A stretch of 64,000 nucleotides of DNA from Paguma larvata (taxonomy: Eukaryota > Chordata > Mammalia > Carnivora > Viverridae): NCBI GenBank assembly GCA_030068075.1, contig CM057842.1, forward strand, positions 40,262,659-40,326,658, in the 5' to 3' direction. The position numbers and the translations under genes are program-made. This document shows positions 34,993-45,751 of the stretch, piece after piece. How positions within the stretch are numbered: position 1 is the stretch's first letter; the number at the start of each line of letters is the position of its first letter. The notes under the pieces were generated by a model. It did not search any database and was not told where the DNA came from. It saw only the letters and a list, made by a program, of their open reading frames with translations.

Positions 34993-35041
<49 letters not shown>
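34975..35041. repeat. inverted dinucleotide pair (TG)n-TATAGA-(CA)n
   Basis: Seven to eight TG units are followed by 'tatag' and then about 24 AC units. The TG block is complementary to the AC block, so the strand can fold back on itself. Long Cys/Val and Thr/His runs in frames here are artefacts of the repeat. Confidence 0.97.
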
Positions 35042-35043
<2 letters not shown>

Positions 35044-35500
35044 ATTTCCATACTTATACCCAAACCCCAAACTCCTTGGGTAGGCGTTCAATACACTTCG
35101 GAGTGTAGTCTCATCTTCATGTTCTGGTTTCTTCTCCAGGCTGTTTGACATGAGTCCTCACTCTGGCTGCACCAGATTCTGTTCCAGTCTGTCCTCAAAT
35201 CTCTTCTCATGTCTTTATGCCATCAATTTAGCTATTGTCTCTCCTTTTAATATTTTCCCCCTTTTAGACCTCCTGGAACAATCATAGTTCTTCTTTAAGA
35301 CATCGAAAATTATACACAAAACAAACCTATAAACAAGTAACAGTAATAACATTAATTGCTCTGTATAGTTGCCACAACAGAGCTCTCAGTGTTCTCTCTA
35401 TATTAAGTCATGTCATTGATATAAAATAGCTAGTGGCTTAATCTTCACCAAAAGCATTATTTTATTTATGTACTTCTTGTTGTTTATGCATTCTTCTATT
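35042..35500. other. unique sequence
   Basis: About 460 bases with nothing recognised. Confidence 0.45.
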
Positions 35501-35517
35501 AGAACATTTTAAAATTA

Positions 35518-35752
35518 GGGGCGCCTGGGTGGCTCAGTTGGTTAAGTGTCCGACTTCGACTCAGGTCATGATCTCACGGTCTGTGGGTTCGAGCCCCACG
35601 TCGGGCTCTGCTGACAACTCAGAGCCTGGAGCCTGCTTCAGATTCTGTGTCTCCCTCTCTCTCTGTGCCCTTCCCCTGCTCATACTCTGTCTCTTTATGT
35701 CTCTAAAATAAATAAGCATTAAAAAATAAATAAACATTAAAAAATAAAAAAA
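35518..35752 (+). mobile_element. young felid SINEC with perfect 17-base target duplication
   Basis: The duplication 'agaacattttaaaatta' is identical on both sides (35501-35517 and 35753-35769). The head is near consensus. The tail shows 'aaataagcattaaaaaat' followed by a second 'aaataaacattaaaaaat', i.e. a duplicated tail unit. Confidence 0.98.
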
Positions 35753-36665
35753 AGAACATTTTAAAATTAAAAGACCATTTTTTAGCAGTTTTAGGTTTAC
35801 AGAAAAGTAGAACAGGAAGTGCACAAAGTTCTCTACACCCACCACGCAGTTTCTACTATTATGAACAGTTTCCACTGATGTGGTAAGTTTGTTGCATTGG
35901 AGGAACCAATATTGATACCTTGTCACTATGTCCATAGGTTACTTTAGGATTCCCTCTTTATGTTGTATGGTTCTTTAGATTTTTTCCGATGGATAGTGTC
36001 ATATAGCCACCAGGTTACTTGATGCCAGATACTTCATGCCGTGAAAAAATCACCAGGTTCCAGCTATTCCTCCCTCCTTCCTTCCCTCCAAAGGCCAACA
36101 ACTGTTTTTAGTTAATTTTTGTGTATTTTTATAGTTAATTCTGCTTTTCATCCATCTCCAAATTCTTTTTACATCTGAAAAAGTATGGCTTCTTCTACAT
36201 CAAATGTTGCATAATTTCTCCTGAAGGAAACCATTTTACTTATTCAAAAGTCTGTCTCGCTTTATGGGTTCCTCCCTGTGGTATTGATCATGTTAATATA
36301 TACCTGTATGTCCATCTTTGTATCTGTGTACATACATTTTATGAGTTAACAGATGAATTGATTCTCATATTCTTAAAATAGGAGAATTATAGGTAAAACT
36401 AACGTTATTACCATGTCCCCCAGTTTCAGTATTTTACCCGGAGAGAACCAGTGTTCTCATTTCATTTATGTCTTTCCAGATCTTTTTCCATAAGCATTTT
36501 TATACATGTTACATACCCATAAATATATAATATTTATGAAGCCATATTTATTCACAGCTTGCATTACTCACTCAAACTCTGGGTGTTGGATGATTTTTTG
36601 AGCTACTTACTGCTGCGATGCTATCACATATTGTGAATAATTCATATGATTTTAGCCACTTCTCT

Positions 36666-36668
36666 TTT

Positions 36669-36731
<63 letters not shown>

Positions 36732-36928
36732 TTTTGAGAGAAGGAGAGAGAGAGCATGAGCAGGGGAGGGGCAGAGGCAGAGAGGGAGAGAGAGAATCCC
36801 AATCCTTGCTGTCAGCACGGAGCCTGATGTGGGGCTCGATCTCATGAACTGTGGGATCATGACCTGAGCCAAAATCAAGATCAAGAGTCAGACACTCAAC
36901 TGATTGAGCCACCCACGTGCCCCTATCT
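36666..36928 (-). mobile_element. felid SINEC, reverse, with long (TTTA)n tail
   Basis: The A-rich tail of this copy has expanded to about 16 TTTA units (36669-36736). The target 'ttagccacttctct' lies at 36652-36665 and again at 36929-36942. The head ends 'gagccacccacgtgcccc'. Confidence 0.96.
36669..36736. repeat. (TTTA)n microsatellite in a SINE tail
   Basis: An uninterrupted run of about 16 tetranucleotide units, likely to vary in length between individuals. Confidence 0.97.
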
Positions 36929-36942
36929 TAGCCACTTCTCTC

Positions 36943-37164
36943 TTTTTTCTTTTTAATAATTTTTTTATGTTTATTTTTGAGATAGGGAGAGAGAGTGTGT
37001 GAGTGGGGAAGGGCCAGAGAGAGAGGGAGACACAGAATCCAAAGCAGGCTCCAGGCTCTGAGCTGTCAGCACAGAGCTCGGCACGGGGCTCGAACTCACC
37101 AACCATGAGATCATGACCTGAGCCGAAGTTAGACAGTTAATTGACTGGGCCACCCAGGCGCCCC
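36943..37164 (-). mobile_element. felid SINEC, reverse, second insertion at the same target
   Basis: Its left flank is the right target duplication of the previous SINE (36929-36942) and its right flank is 'ggccacttctctt' from 37166. It is a nearly consensus copy ('gagatcatgacctgagccg'). Confidence 0.97.
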
Positions 37165-37280
37165 AGGCCACTTCTCTTGATGAACATTTATATTCCCAGT
37201 AGTTTTTTTTATACAAACAATACTGCATTGATCATCATTGTTACCCAATTTTGTGCACATGTGTAAGTGTCATCATTTTT

Positions 37281-38500
37281 TTATATATGATTCTTCTCGT
37301 AAGGCATGATTAGTTTAAGAGCAGGGTGTTTATTTTGATTCTGCACATCCCGAGCCTGGCACTTTCTGTATAGTTGGCACATGGGGATGTTTGAGTGATG
37401 GACGAATGGATTTGTCAATGAACAAATGTCTTGTAGAAATATTTCGGTTGACTTGCTGTGTGTTTCAAGATCATTTAACACTTTTGTGAACGCTTGACTT
37501 GCTGGAAATTAAAAACATTAATTCTGGGTGAGAAATGAAATGATTTGAAGCTGGTTTTATCTGCATACAGTTACTATGTCCTTTTAGGTTTGTACGTCTT
37601 TAAGCTCGTCCCACAGCCCAGTGTTAAGCGTTTCTGACTTGTAAAAAGTTCTTCCGTTAAGATAATTCTCTGAGATGTATTCTGAGTTGACTTTTAGTAT
37701 TGCTGGATTCTACATTGGAAGAGAAGAAATGACAGGTGTCCTCAGTAAGCTAATAATGACGTGAGTTTGAGAATTAATTATTAGAGGGAATCTCTCATCT
37801 CTTTGTTTTCCAAGTGAGTTCCTTTTAGTTTTGTTTTTCAAGAATTATGTGTTAAACATTAAATTGACTAAACTCCATGACTATAAGAAATAAAAATAAA
37901 ATTGAAGCGAAAGTACTGAAGTGTTTAATTCTAGCTAGTTTAACTCTATAGTCATGAAAAGTTCATTGCTCATCATTGTGTCTCTTCTTGTAGCTCCACT
38001 GAGAAATTTTACCCAGTAAAATCACTGGCCTTTTGCATAAGACCAAACGAATGTGAGTCACTATGCTGAAGTATAGAGTAAGTCCAGGCTGGTTTTGCAT
38101 GCTGTCTGTTTTAGAACACTAAAGCAAGGGGAAAAAACAAATTACTTCAGTTTTCCATCATTTATTCTGTAGTTTCTGTTATTTTCCTAACAAGTGTATT
38201 AGTTTCTCTTTCCTTTGCCAGTTTTGCTTTATCTTTTGATTCTGCTACTATATTTCACTAATTCAGTGAGATAATATGAAAAAAGAACCGGCATGCTGCC
38301 TTTAGCTTAGAAGGTGCTTTAAAAAATGAACTTGGACCTTCCCTGTAGCTTCTCTATTTTTCTTATGCTTTATCTATAAACTGGAGCGTGTTAGTTCAAC
38401 AGTCATTGAGTGGCTCCCCAATGCCCCTGATTGTTTTCAACATGGGATAACAAAGGCCTTCACCTCAGGGTCAGTTTTTGTAGCTGAGCTTATTCGTTTT
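37281..38500. other. unique sequence
   Basis: About 1.2 kb without a recognised element. The 66-codon minus frame at 37281-37481 is not recognisable. Confidence 0.45.
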
Positions 38501-38745
38501 CATTTTTTATTTTTGAAAGTTATTTTCATGTTTATTTTCAAAGAGAGAGAGAGAGGGAGAGAGTGTGCACTTGCATGTATGAGTGGAGGAGGGGCAGAGA
38601 GAGAGGGAGAGAGAGCATCCCGAGCAGGTTTCACTGTGTCGTTGCAGAGCCTGACACGGGGCTCATTCACATGGAACCATGAGATCATCACCTGAGCTGA
38701 ATTCAGGAGTCAGACACTTAACTGACCAAGTCACCCAGGCGCCCC
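38501..38745 (-). mobile_element. felid SINEC, reverse, diverged
   Basis: GA-rich tract, 'gagatcatcacctgagctg' and 'gtcacccaggcgcccc' are clear. An insertion 'gtgcacttgcatgtatgag' lies in the purine tract. The core has lost a few bases near 'gcattcacatggaacc'. Confidence 0.93.
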
Positions 38746-39242
38746 TAACCCATATTTTAAAAATTATAACTATTAAAAACAAAATAAAACAAACAACAGA
38801 AACACATTGCATTGTGGAAGGAAGAATGGACTGGGTGATGCGGTCTTTGACACTGTCCTTGCTTGGCCATTACTTGAAAGGATTCTGAGCCAAATGACTT
38901 GAGCTTTATAGGATACTTATGAGCATATTAGCTGGACTAGAACCTTTGTAACATATTATAAGAAGTAAAGTATTTGACGGTTCAGTGCGTTTGAAAAGGT
39001 TTATCCCATTTTTACTATAATCACCTTTGGAGAGCCATGGTGCCTTTCAGCAGTTTCAAGCTCTAAGAATGGTCCTCCAGAATCAAAACATATTTCCTTC
39101 TGTTTAAGCCAACATGTCACTATGTCATTCGACATGGGTGCCTAGTCGTAGGATACCCAACTTCTTACTTAACTGGTATTGTAGGCAGTAGAGATAGCAA
39201 ATGCTGGACTACAAGTCCCTTCTACCTGTAACATTTCTAACC
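38746..39242. other. unique sequence
   Basis: About 500 bases with nothing recognised. Confidence 0.45.
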
Positions 39243-39254
39243 ATCTGCTTTTGC

Positions 39255-39376
39255 AGGGCACCTGGGTGGCTCAGTCAGTTAAACCTCTGACTTCAGTTTA
39301 GGTCATGATCTCGCAATTTGTGAGTCTAAGCCCCGCATTTGGCTCTGGTGATCGCTCTCTTGCTTGTGCTCACTTG

Positions 39377-39409
<33 letters not shown>

Positions 39410-39460
39410 AAAAATAAATAAAATAAAATAAAATAAAATAAATTAAAATAAAATAAAAGA
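39255..39460 (+). mobile_element. felid SINEC
   Basis: A perfect 12-base duplication 'atctgcttttgc' (39243-39254 and 39461-39472) bounds it. The tail is an (AAAAT)n array at 39413-39459. The middle is shortened to 'ggctctggtgatcgctctct'. Confidence 0.97.
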
Positions 39461-39682
39461 ATCTGCTTTTGCTCTTGTCATTATTAGTACTTCTTATCTT
39501 GGTCAAAATACTTAGCAAAACTTGTATTCATAAATATCACCAACACAAAAATATAGTACCAGAGCAGCCCCCGTGTATTTAAGTGTGTTTCTTCCCCAAT
39601 TGACATTACTGTTTATGTTCTAAGTATTAAAAAAGGAAAACCATTATTTATGATTATTAGGTTGGTTTAGAATGTTTTGGGC

Positions 39683-39897
39683 CAGGGCTCTTAACCTCAG
39701 CCCTACTGAAATTGTGTGCTAGATAATTCTTTGCTATGAGGGGTTTTCACAGAGCATATCATAGGACATTTAGCAGCATCCCTGGCCTTCTACCCACTTG
39801 ATGGATATTAACCCTCAGTTGTGACTATCAAAAGTGTTTTCAGATATTGCCAAATGTCCCATGGGAAGCAAAATTGCCACCAGTTAAAAACTGCTGG
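39683..39897 (-). mobile_element. MER5A-type hAT-Charlie DNA element
   Basis: The reverse complement of MER5A is followed nearly end to end: 'cagggctcttaacctcag', 'agataattctttgctatgag', 'catttagcagcatccctggc', 'cttctacccacttgatgg', 'gttgtgactatcaaaagtg' and 'ttgccaaatgtcccatggg'. It is a non-autonomous relic of about 215 bases. Confidence 0.92.
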
Positions 39898-39955
39898 GTT
39901 GGAGTCATCAATATTATAAAGCAATATCCAACTAAAGATTAAATACTTTACTGTA

Positions 39956-40128
39956 GGGGCACCTAGGTGGCTTCATTGGTTAAGCGTCTGACTCTCGATT
40001 TCAGCTCAGCTCATGATCTCATGATTGTGAGATCAGCCCAGAGTCAGGCTCCACCCACAGTGTGGAGCCTGCTTAGGATTGTCTTTCTCTCCTTCCCTCT
40101 CTCTCTTTCTCCCTCTCTCCCCCTCCCT

Positions 40129-40167
<39 letters not shown>

Positions 40168-40248
40168 CCCCTCCCTTTCCTTGCCCCTCCCTTGCTGCGT
40201 GTGCACACATACTCTCTCAAAATAATAATAATAATAATAATAATAATC
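39956..40248 (+). mobile_element. SINEC, older variant with long pyrimidine tract
   Basis: The head 'ggggcacctaggtggcttca' and 'gtctgactctcgatttcagc' mark a variant subfamily. Its CT region has expanded to about 115 bases of nearly pure pyrimidine (40084-40200). The tail is an (AAT)n run at 40220-40247. Long Ser/Leu/Pro frames on one strand and Arg/Glu frames on the other are artefacts. Confidence 0.93.
40084..40200. repeat. polypyrimidine (CT/CCCT)n tract
   Basis: More than 100 bases of C and T with only isolated other bases, including an uninterrupted CT block. Such tracts can form triplex DNA. Confidence 0.95.
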
Positions 40249-41620
40249 TTCCTTCAGAAGTGTTCCTAAAATGGTAACTAAATGCCCCAGATGGCATCCT
40301 GCCGTGGAAAATTTTTGCTTCATGGTGGCATTTTTTACTATTTAGCCACCTGTGTATTCTTGCTTGTAGCATGCTTCTGTTTGTGGGTTGAGCTGTCGCA
40401 TTGACATTGCTGCCAATCGGATTTAACAGGAAATGAAAAGCAGCTGCAATATTTCAAAGCATTGAACAGACTGGGCAGAAGGTATGTGGACAAATCCTAT
40501 TAACAAATAACGGGATTTGTGCACACAGTGCCTCCCACGCTGCACCTTGGAAATCTACACCCGGCTGTTTCCATCACTGTTGTGCATAAATCACAGAAAT
40601 TATAATAAATTGAGAAAAATGTTCTCACACACACGGAGGTTCAACCTACATTCTGATGATGACTAAAGACATTCAGATCATTTGTCAAAAGGATATCTGA
40701 CGAAACAAACCTTGAATCCAGCTTAGTGCTAAAGCAGCCAGAAGACATTAAATGCATCTGCTCTCAATTTCTAATCTTAACCTTAAAAATAATAATAATA
40801 AGCTTAATATTGGGAGTCTTTATGGGAAAAAAACATATTAATAGTAAAGTCTTCTGAATGGGCCAGATGCCGCTGAGAGGCTTAAACAGATTACCTTTAA
40901 GTTTTCTTCCAAATCTGAGCAACTATGAATTCCCCATCTGGTTCCTTAAGAGACCCAATCCTTTCAAATGATTAATATCCTACTTCCTTCCATTATCGAG
41001 ATGCTCCGTGCTTCCAGTTAGGTTTAAAGTGATATATTTATTGTGTGAATCCAGTACTTTTCCTTTAGACTTAGTCTGATGGAGGACCTGGCATCATAAC
41101 ACCATCTCCTAGGTAATCCACAGATTATGTGGTGGTGGTTTGTGATGGGGCTGGCAGGTTGCATTTTCTGAGCACTTTAGTGCTGAATTCCCAAGAATAG
41201 TTACTCCATGGATTTGGTCTACAGTCTAGTGTAATTAGTCAACCTCAATTACTGTTATTATTAAAGACAATGACAAAGTAACATTAATGTAAATAGGGGG
41301 GCCTTTCCTGTGTGGGGTCCTGCACGACACTAAATATTGCACATGGGCTCTGGATTCTGAGTGCCCAGACTCAAATGCAGGCTCTCCCTAATGCTAGATT
41401 TGGCAAAAAACTTACCTTCTCCATTTTATTCTCTTTAAAGCGATAGTCTTAGTATCTAAATAAAAAGATTGGGGGTAGAAATTAGATGGATTAATATACA
41501 TATATAAAGTGCTCAATACATACTAAGCACTCAATTCATTTTGTTATGGGCAATAGAGTACATGTCACCTAGTATAATCGTTCGTCTGCAACATTATTCA
41601 TACATTTTCAAGTTATCAGT
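40249..41620. other. unique block, possible conserved non-coding DNA
   Basis: This 1.37 kb block has no recognisable transposon and a less skewed composition than its neighbours. It includes AT-rich homeodomain-like words ('cataaatcacagaaattata', 'aagcttaatattgggag', 'gtctttatggg', 'catattaatag'). There is no open frame of note. Conservation is inferred only from composition and absence of repeats. Confidence 0.35.
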
Positions 41621-41630
41621 AGTGTTAAAT

Positions 41631-41818
41631 GTTTATTTATTTTTGAGAGACAAAGGGAGGGTCCAGGGGAGGGGCAGAGAGAGAGGGAGATAGAGGATCC
41701 CAAGCAGGCTCTACCCTGGTAGCTCAGAGCCCAACACAGGGCTCAGACCCACAAACCGTAAGATCATGACCTGAGTTGAAGTCGACGCTTAACCAACTGA
41801 GCCACCCAGGTGCCCTGG
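41631..41818 (-). mobile_element. felid SINEC, reverse orientation
   Basis: The ten-base duplication 'agtgttaaat' (41621-41630 and 41819-41828) bounds it. The element reads 'gtttatttatttttgagag' to 'gccacccaggtgccc'. Confidence 0.97.
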
Positions 41819-41828
41819 AGTGTTAAAT

Positions 41829-43650
41829 TGCAAAAGAAAATCCCTTGTCATTGACCACTGACTGTAAATCACAAGAACTGATTTGAATTTATTTATGACA
41901 TCCCTGTATTTTTATACAAACACTTCATCTTTTAAGTGGTCATTACTTAAAAGGTGCCAACACAGTCAATCTGTCCTCAAGAGAAAAACTTAAAATGTGG
42001 TTTGGTCTGTTCTGAGTCTAGTATTTGTGAGAATAATTGGGATTCTGCTGCTTCCACAAAAGCAAAAAGTTTGGGTATTATGGGATAGTTTTGCCATTGC
42101 CACAGAGCTGATGGCAGAAGGTGACTTAACATCCTACAAATTGGCAGTCAGCGCTGCCCCTGAAGACTTGCCCACTAATGTAAAAGAATGAGCTGCCCGC
42201 TGATTTGTGCCCCTTCCCACATCCCCTGAAAACCCACAGCCTTTTTTTTTTTTTTTTTTCTACCTGTAAAACTGCTTAGCTGCCCAAGGGATAACACTTC
42301 CGGAATTTTGACTGTGAATGGAGAGCTCTCTGTGGTCCTTAATTGGGAGAGGAACCTGTCAAAAATAATATATTCACAGATACTCTGAACCGTTATGGGC
42401 CTGGCAACACTATATAAACTGTCACATGGCTGGTGGCAGTTGGGTTGATTTTTCAGCAACACTAAAAGCTGACAGGAATGTCTTTCAGAAATCTACTCCC
42501 TTGAAGATATCTAGTTAAGGTATTAGAAGAGGTGGTGAGGGTATAAGGGGAGACAGGACGAGAATTAGATGGCTGGGTAGCTGCTGTGAAATATTTGAAC
42601 TGTGACAGCTGATTTCCGTTTAATTTGAGGTAGCAACTAATTTCCTTTGAAATCAGAAGTTTTAGTAAGTTTGACTATTTCTTTGCTAGATTTGGGCTAT
42701 GGATAATTTTGGGAAAACTAATGAGAGAAGTAGCAGGATAATCTAACAGAGCATAGAAAGAAAAATACAGAGAATGAGTCCTTTATGTTTTTATAAAGAG
42801 ACTGCTACTATTTATGCACAGAGAGTGGCTGTTTTGTGTGTCATATCTGTTTCTGTTCACACAGAAATCAGTTGTCTCATCTCCCTCCCTTCCTGTCCTC
42901 ACGATAAGCTTTGGCCACGGTGACTGCTTACTGCTTTACACAGAACTGCAGGCGCCTTCAAGGGAAATATGGACAAAGGTTTGAATGAATAAATATTTGC
43001 TGTCATTTTCAGTTGCTCCTCCTTTTTCCTAGTTTCAAGGGTTCCTAAACTTGTATTGTGCCATGAGCTTGTTTGGCAATCTAGAAAAACCTATGGATTA
43101 TTTCTCAAAATTATGTTTGTAAATGCATGAAACAAAATGCAAAAGAGTATAAGAGAAACCAGTTATGTTGAAATACAGTCCTCTCTCCCTGAAGCCCTTG
43201 GAAAAGAACCCCTGCCCTAGTTCTTGCTCCTTTTTATGGAGATGATGGTAATCAGTGGAGAGAATATCAGAAGAGGGGATTTGAATCGTGTCAAGAGTAA
43301 CTTCTACAAGAGATAAGAATAAAGAGAAATACGGCAAAAGAAATGGGAAAGGGAAGATCTCTTGGGACGAAGTGTATTTTGATGCCGTATAGAGAAGGAG
43401 AAACATGAAGAGATGCTTCAGGAGAAGCAGGAGGGGGCAAAAAAATACAAAATGGAAAGAGTGGCAGAAGTTGGTTTTAAATTGTGTACCCTTTGCTGTT
43501 CTCTGAGAAAGACAATTATAAGATTGGAATTACTTTCTTATTGTTATTGGAATCTGTTTGCTTGCAGAATGGGTCACCTGAGGCTCAGAACTATATTTAG
43601 ATTATATGTGGAACTTACTCTTGTTTTTGTAGTATAGATTCTCTCTACAA
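41829..43650. other. unique sequence
   Basis: No element was recognised over 1.8 kb apart from a 20-base T run at 42242. A TATA-like word 'actatataaactgtc' at 42409 is not supported as a promoter. The frames at 41997-42191, 42175-42462, 43098-43406 and 43413-43637 have no family resemblance. Confidence 0.4.
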
Positions 43651-43910
43651 CTTCGCAAATTTTAGGAATGGTATTCGTCTTCCATGGCCAATCTTAAATT
43701 CTAGCTCCTCTGGGGTACTTTGCTGAACAGTTCCCTTTTCTCACATTCCGGAAACTTCTCTCTTCTTCAGTAACCGATCCCTTTGCTTTGCATTGTAGTT
43801 CCTTCTGTTGATTTCCTTCACTTCATTGTCCCCACTGCCTTGATAACTGCCTTGAGTATAGTGACGAGTGAATGAATGAATCTAATGAATGCATGACGGA
43901 TACTTGCCAA
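43651..43910 (+). repeat. probable L2 3' region
   Basis: Words such as 'gctgaacagttcccttttc', 'tcacttcattgtccccactg' and 'gagtgaatgaatgaat' resemble the sense L2 3' end. It is diverged. Confidence 0.45.
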
Positions 43911-43974
43911 AGTCTCTGCTTACATTTTTGATGGGTATGCTTCTAAAAAGAGAACACATTCTCATTATGGGAAC

Positions 43975-44215
43975 CATAATCACTGATTGAGACCCTGTTA
44001 GGTACCAAGTTGCATACTAATATCTTCATAAGTGTGATTTCTTATCACAACATTTCCGACAGAGAAACTTCATTAATCCTGTATCAACGATGAGGAAACT
44101 AAGAGAACGTCAGCTATTTTCTAATGATCAGTGGAGATTTGGACTTGAATATACTTTCTCCTGATTTCAAAACCTCTATGTTTTCCATTATATCAAGCTG
44201 CCTCCTTTATGATAA
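43975..44215 (-). repeat. MIR, nearly complete
   Basis: Reverse-complement MIR words: 'gagaccctgttaggtacca', 'cagagaaacttcattaatcc', 'acgatgaggaaactaagaga', 'ggagatttggacttgaatat' and 'caaaacctctatgttttcc'. Confidence 0.75.
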
Positions 44216-44469
44216 AACAGACAGTTACCTCTCAGTATTATTTCAGTAGTATTATTACTGATAAGTTACCCACCATGTTAGTAAGAAACATTTATATTTT
44301 AATGAGTGGAAATATGGTCTCAGAACCAGGATTTCACTTAATTCTTTCATGCTCTTAAAAAAAAAAAAACTGTCAATATCTGCCTTGATTTGCCATATTT
44401 CAGTAAGCTCTCAGAGAAGCAGTCTGCTGTTTTGGACTGGTGTCGATACGCTACGGAGTTGTACCCCAC

Positions 44470-44722
44470 TTGATCATGATTTTAAACTTAAGTTTTGTTC
44501 CATCATTATTTAAAACATTTAGCTTACCTGGTAGAATTATAACATGTAAAATATCTTTTACTAATCAGTTACTGTTCCTGACGTTTGTAGCTGTCACAGG
44601 ATTTTGAAAATGAAGAGCAGAACCAAACATTCCCAACATCAAAATAATGATTGTTATGATTATACACTCTTAGCAGGCCTGCAAGGTAAGTATTAGGGTT
44701 CTTATTCATAAAGAGAAGTTAA
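44470..44722 (+). repeat. left arm (A) of an inverted duplication
   Basis: This arm runs from 'ttgatcatgat' to 'aagagaagttaa'. Its reverse complement recurs at 45752-46012. My hand alignment counts about 28 mismatches and one three-base gap in about 250 bases (near 89% identity). Shared words include 'gacgtttgtagctgtca' and 'aaccaaacattcccaacatc'. The right part (from about 44640) is a MIR that continues past the arm to 44810, so arm A looks like the original copy. Confidence 0.93.
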
Positions 44723-44810
44723 GTGGAAGTTCCGAGATGGTCTATAACCCCGTCAAGGGAACATAGCTGGAAAAAGCTGGAATAAAGATTTGAGCCTATT
44801 CTTAAATAAG
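44640..44810 (-). repeat. MIR fragment crossing the edge of arm A
   Basis: Words such as 'ggcctgcaaggtaagtatta', 'agagaagttaagtggaagtt', 'gtcaagggaacatagctgg' and 'ataaagatttgagcc' follow the reverse complement of MIR. Only its first 80 bases are present in the inverted copy. Confidence 0.65.
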
Positions 44811-45467
44811 GATTTCAATTAATTTTTCTCAAGCAACTTCATCATTTAGAAAATCAAAAATAATTGATGTCTGCCTTCAAGAATTAAGGTGATAAAATGC
44901 TCCCTGTCATTGAAACACATGAGATTTGCTATTATTTGAATAGTGGTTAGGGGTGAATGAGGGGTAAAGAAAAAACAAATAACATGAGTATGGTCTTCAT
45001 ATAATTTCTTTAGTAAAGAATGTTAATTTCACAGCAAATGTGTTTAAGCGGTTTTAATTAGTTTATGTAAATAGATTAAACTTCCCTATTTTACTAAAAC
45101 AAAATAATAAATTCATAATGTAAACTAATTTTCCATTTACATATTAACATGTTAAGTGGATAATGAAAATAGAAAAAATATTTTTGTGACCTCACTAGAT
45201 TGATTTTCTAAAATAGTCTTTTTCTTGATACTCCAATTAAATTATAAGATGAACTTTTAATATATTTGTTCATGATAGTGTAGTAAATATTAATAATAAT
45301 TTGAAGAATAATTTGTGTGTATTCATTTTTAAATGTATTCATGAGTATTCTTATTTAATATGCACATAACTTAGCTGAAATAACAAAGATTATAAATCCG
45401 TTTCATTATTTTAGCTTAACCAAATATAAAGTTGTTAAATACCTACTATGTGCTAAGTATTATTTCA
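44811..45467. other. spacer of the inverted duplication, AT-rich
   Basis: About 660 bases of unique AT-rich sequence. A small inverted pair 'attagttta'/'taaactaat' lies at 45057-45132. Confidence 0.5.
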
Positions 45468-45483
45468 AGAAATAAAACTTTTT

Positions 45484-45709
45484 AATTTTTTAATTTTCAT
45501 TTTTTTGCTTTTTTTAGTGTTTATTTATTTTTGAGAGAGAGAGAGAGGAGGGGGAGGAGTAGAGAGAAGGGGAGACACAGAATCTGAAGCAGGCTCCAGG
45601 CTCTGAGCTGTCAGCACAGAGCCTGGCGTGGGACTTGAACCCACAAACTGTAAGATCACTATTTGAGCTCAAGTCTGGCGCTTAACTGACTGAGCCACTC
45701 AGGCGCCCC
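45484..45709 (-). mobile_element. felid SINEC in the spacer of the inverted duplication
   Basis: The 16-base duplication 'agaaataaaacttttt' (45468-45483 and 45710-45725) fixes it. The head ends 'gccactcaggcgcccc'. It inserted after the two arms were formed or at least independently of them, since it lies in the spacer only. Confidence 0.97.
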
Positions 45710-45730
45710 AGAAATAAAACTTTTTTAAAA

Positions 45731-45751
45731 ATGCCTGCCTCTAGCAGGCAT
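45731..45751. repeat. 21-base hairpin at inner edge of arm B
   Basis: An eight-base stem 'atgcctgc'/'gcaggcat' closes a five-base loop 'ctcta'. It directly abuts arm B. Confidence 0.9.

Larger units (their letters stand above)
35770..37280 (-). mobile_element. L1M 3'UTR/ORF2-end region, split by two SINEs
   Basis: Reverse-complement old L1 words: 'ttaggtttacagaaaagtag', 'accaatattgataccttgtc', 'ctccttccttccctccaaag', 'gtctttccagatctttttcc', then beyond the SINEs 'atacaaacaatactgcattg' and 'tgtgcacatgtgtaagtgt'. The continuity of L1 across 36665 to 37178 shows that the SINEs landed in it. No coding frame remains. Confidence 0.75.

Noticed and set aside
34954..35151. Frames with long Cys-Val and Thr-His runs
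   Set aside because: Translation of a dinucleotide repeat.
35561..35935. 124-codon minus-strand open frame
   Set aside because: It reads through a young SINE into an L1M 3'UTR, so it is not a gene.
39967..40323. Overlapping ~100-codon frames on both strands rich in Ser/Leu/Pro or Arg/Glu
   Set aside because: Created by the CT/GA tract and AAT run of a SINE.
41997..42191. Open frame starting after an AT-rich stretch, possible exon
   Set aside because: No family resemblance, no splice acceptor/donor pair I can defend, and length is within chance.
42405..42425. TATA-box-like 'actatataaactgtc'
   Set aside because: No CpG content, initiator or downstream gene; TATAAA is common by chance in AT-rich DNA.
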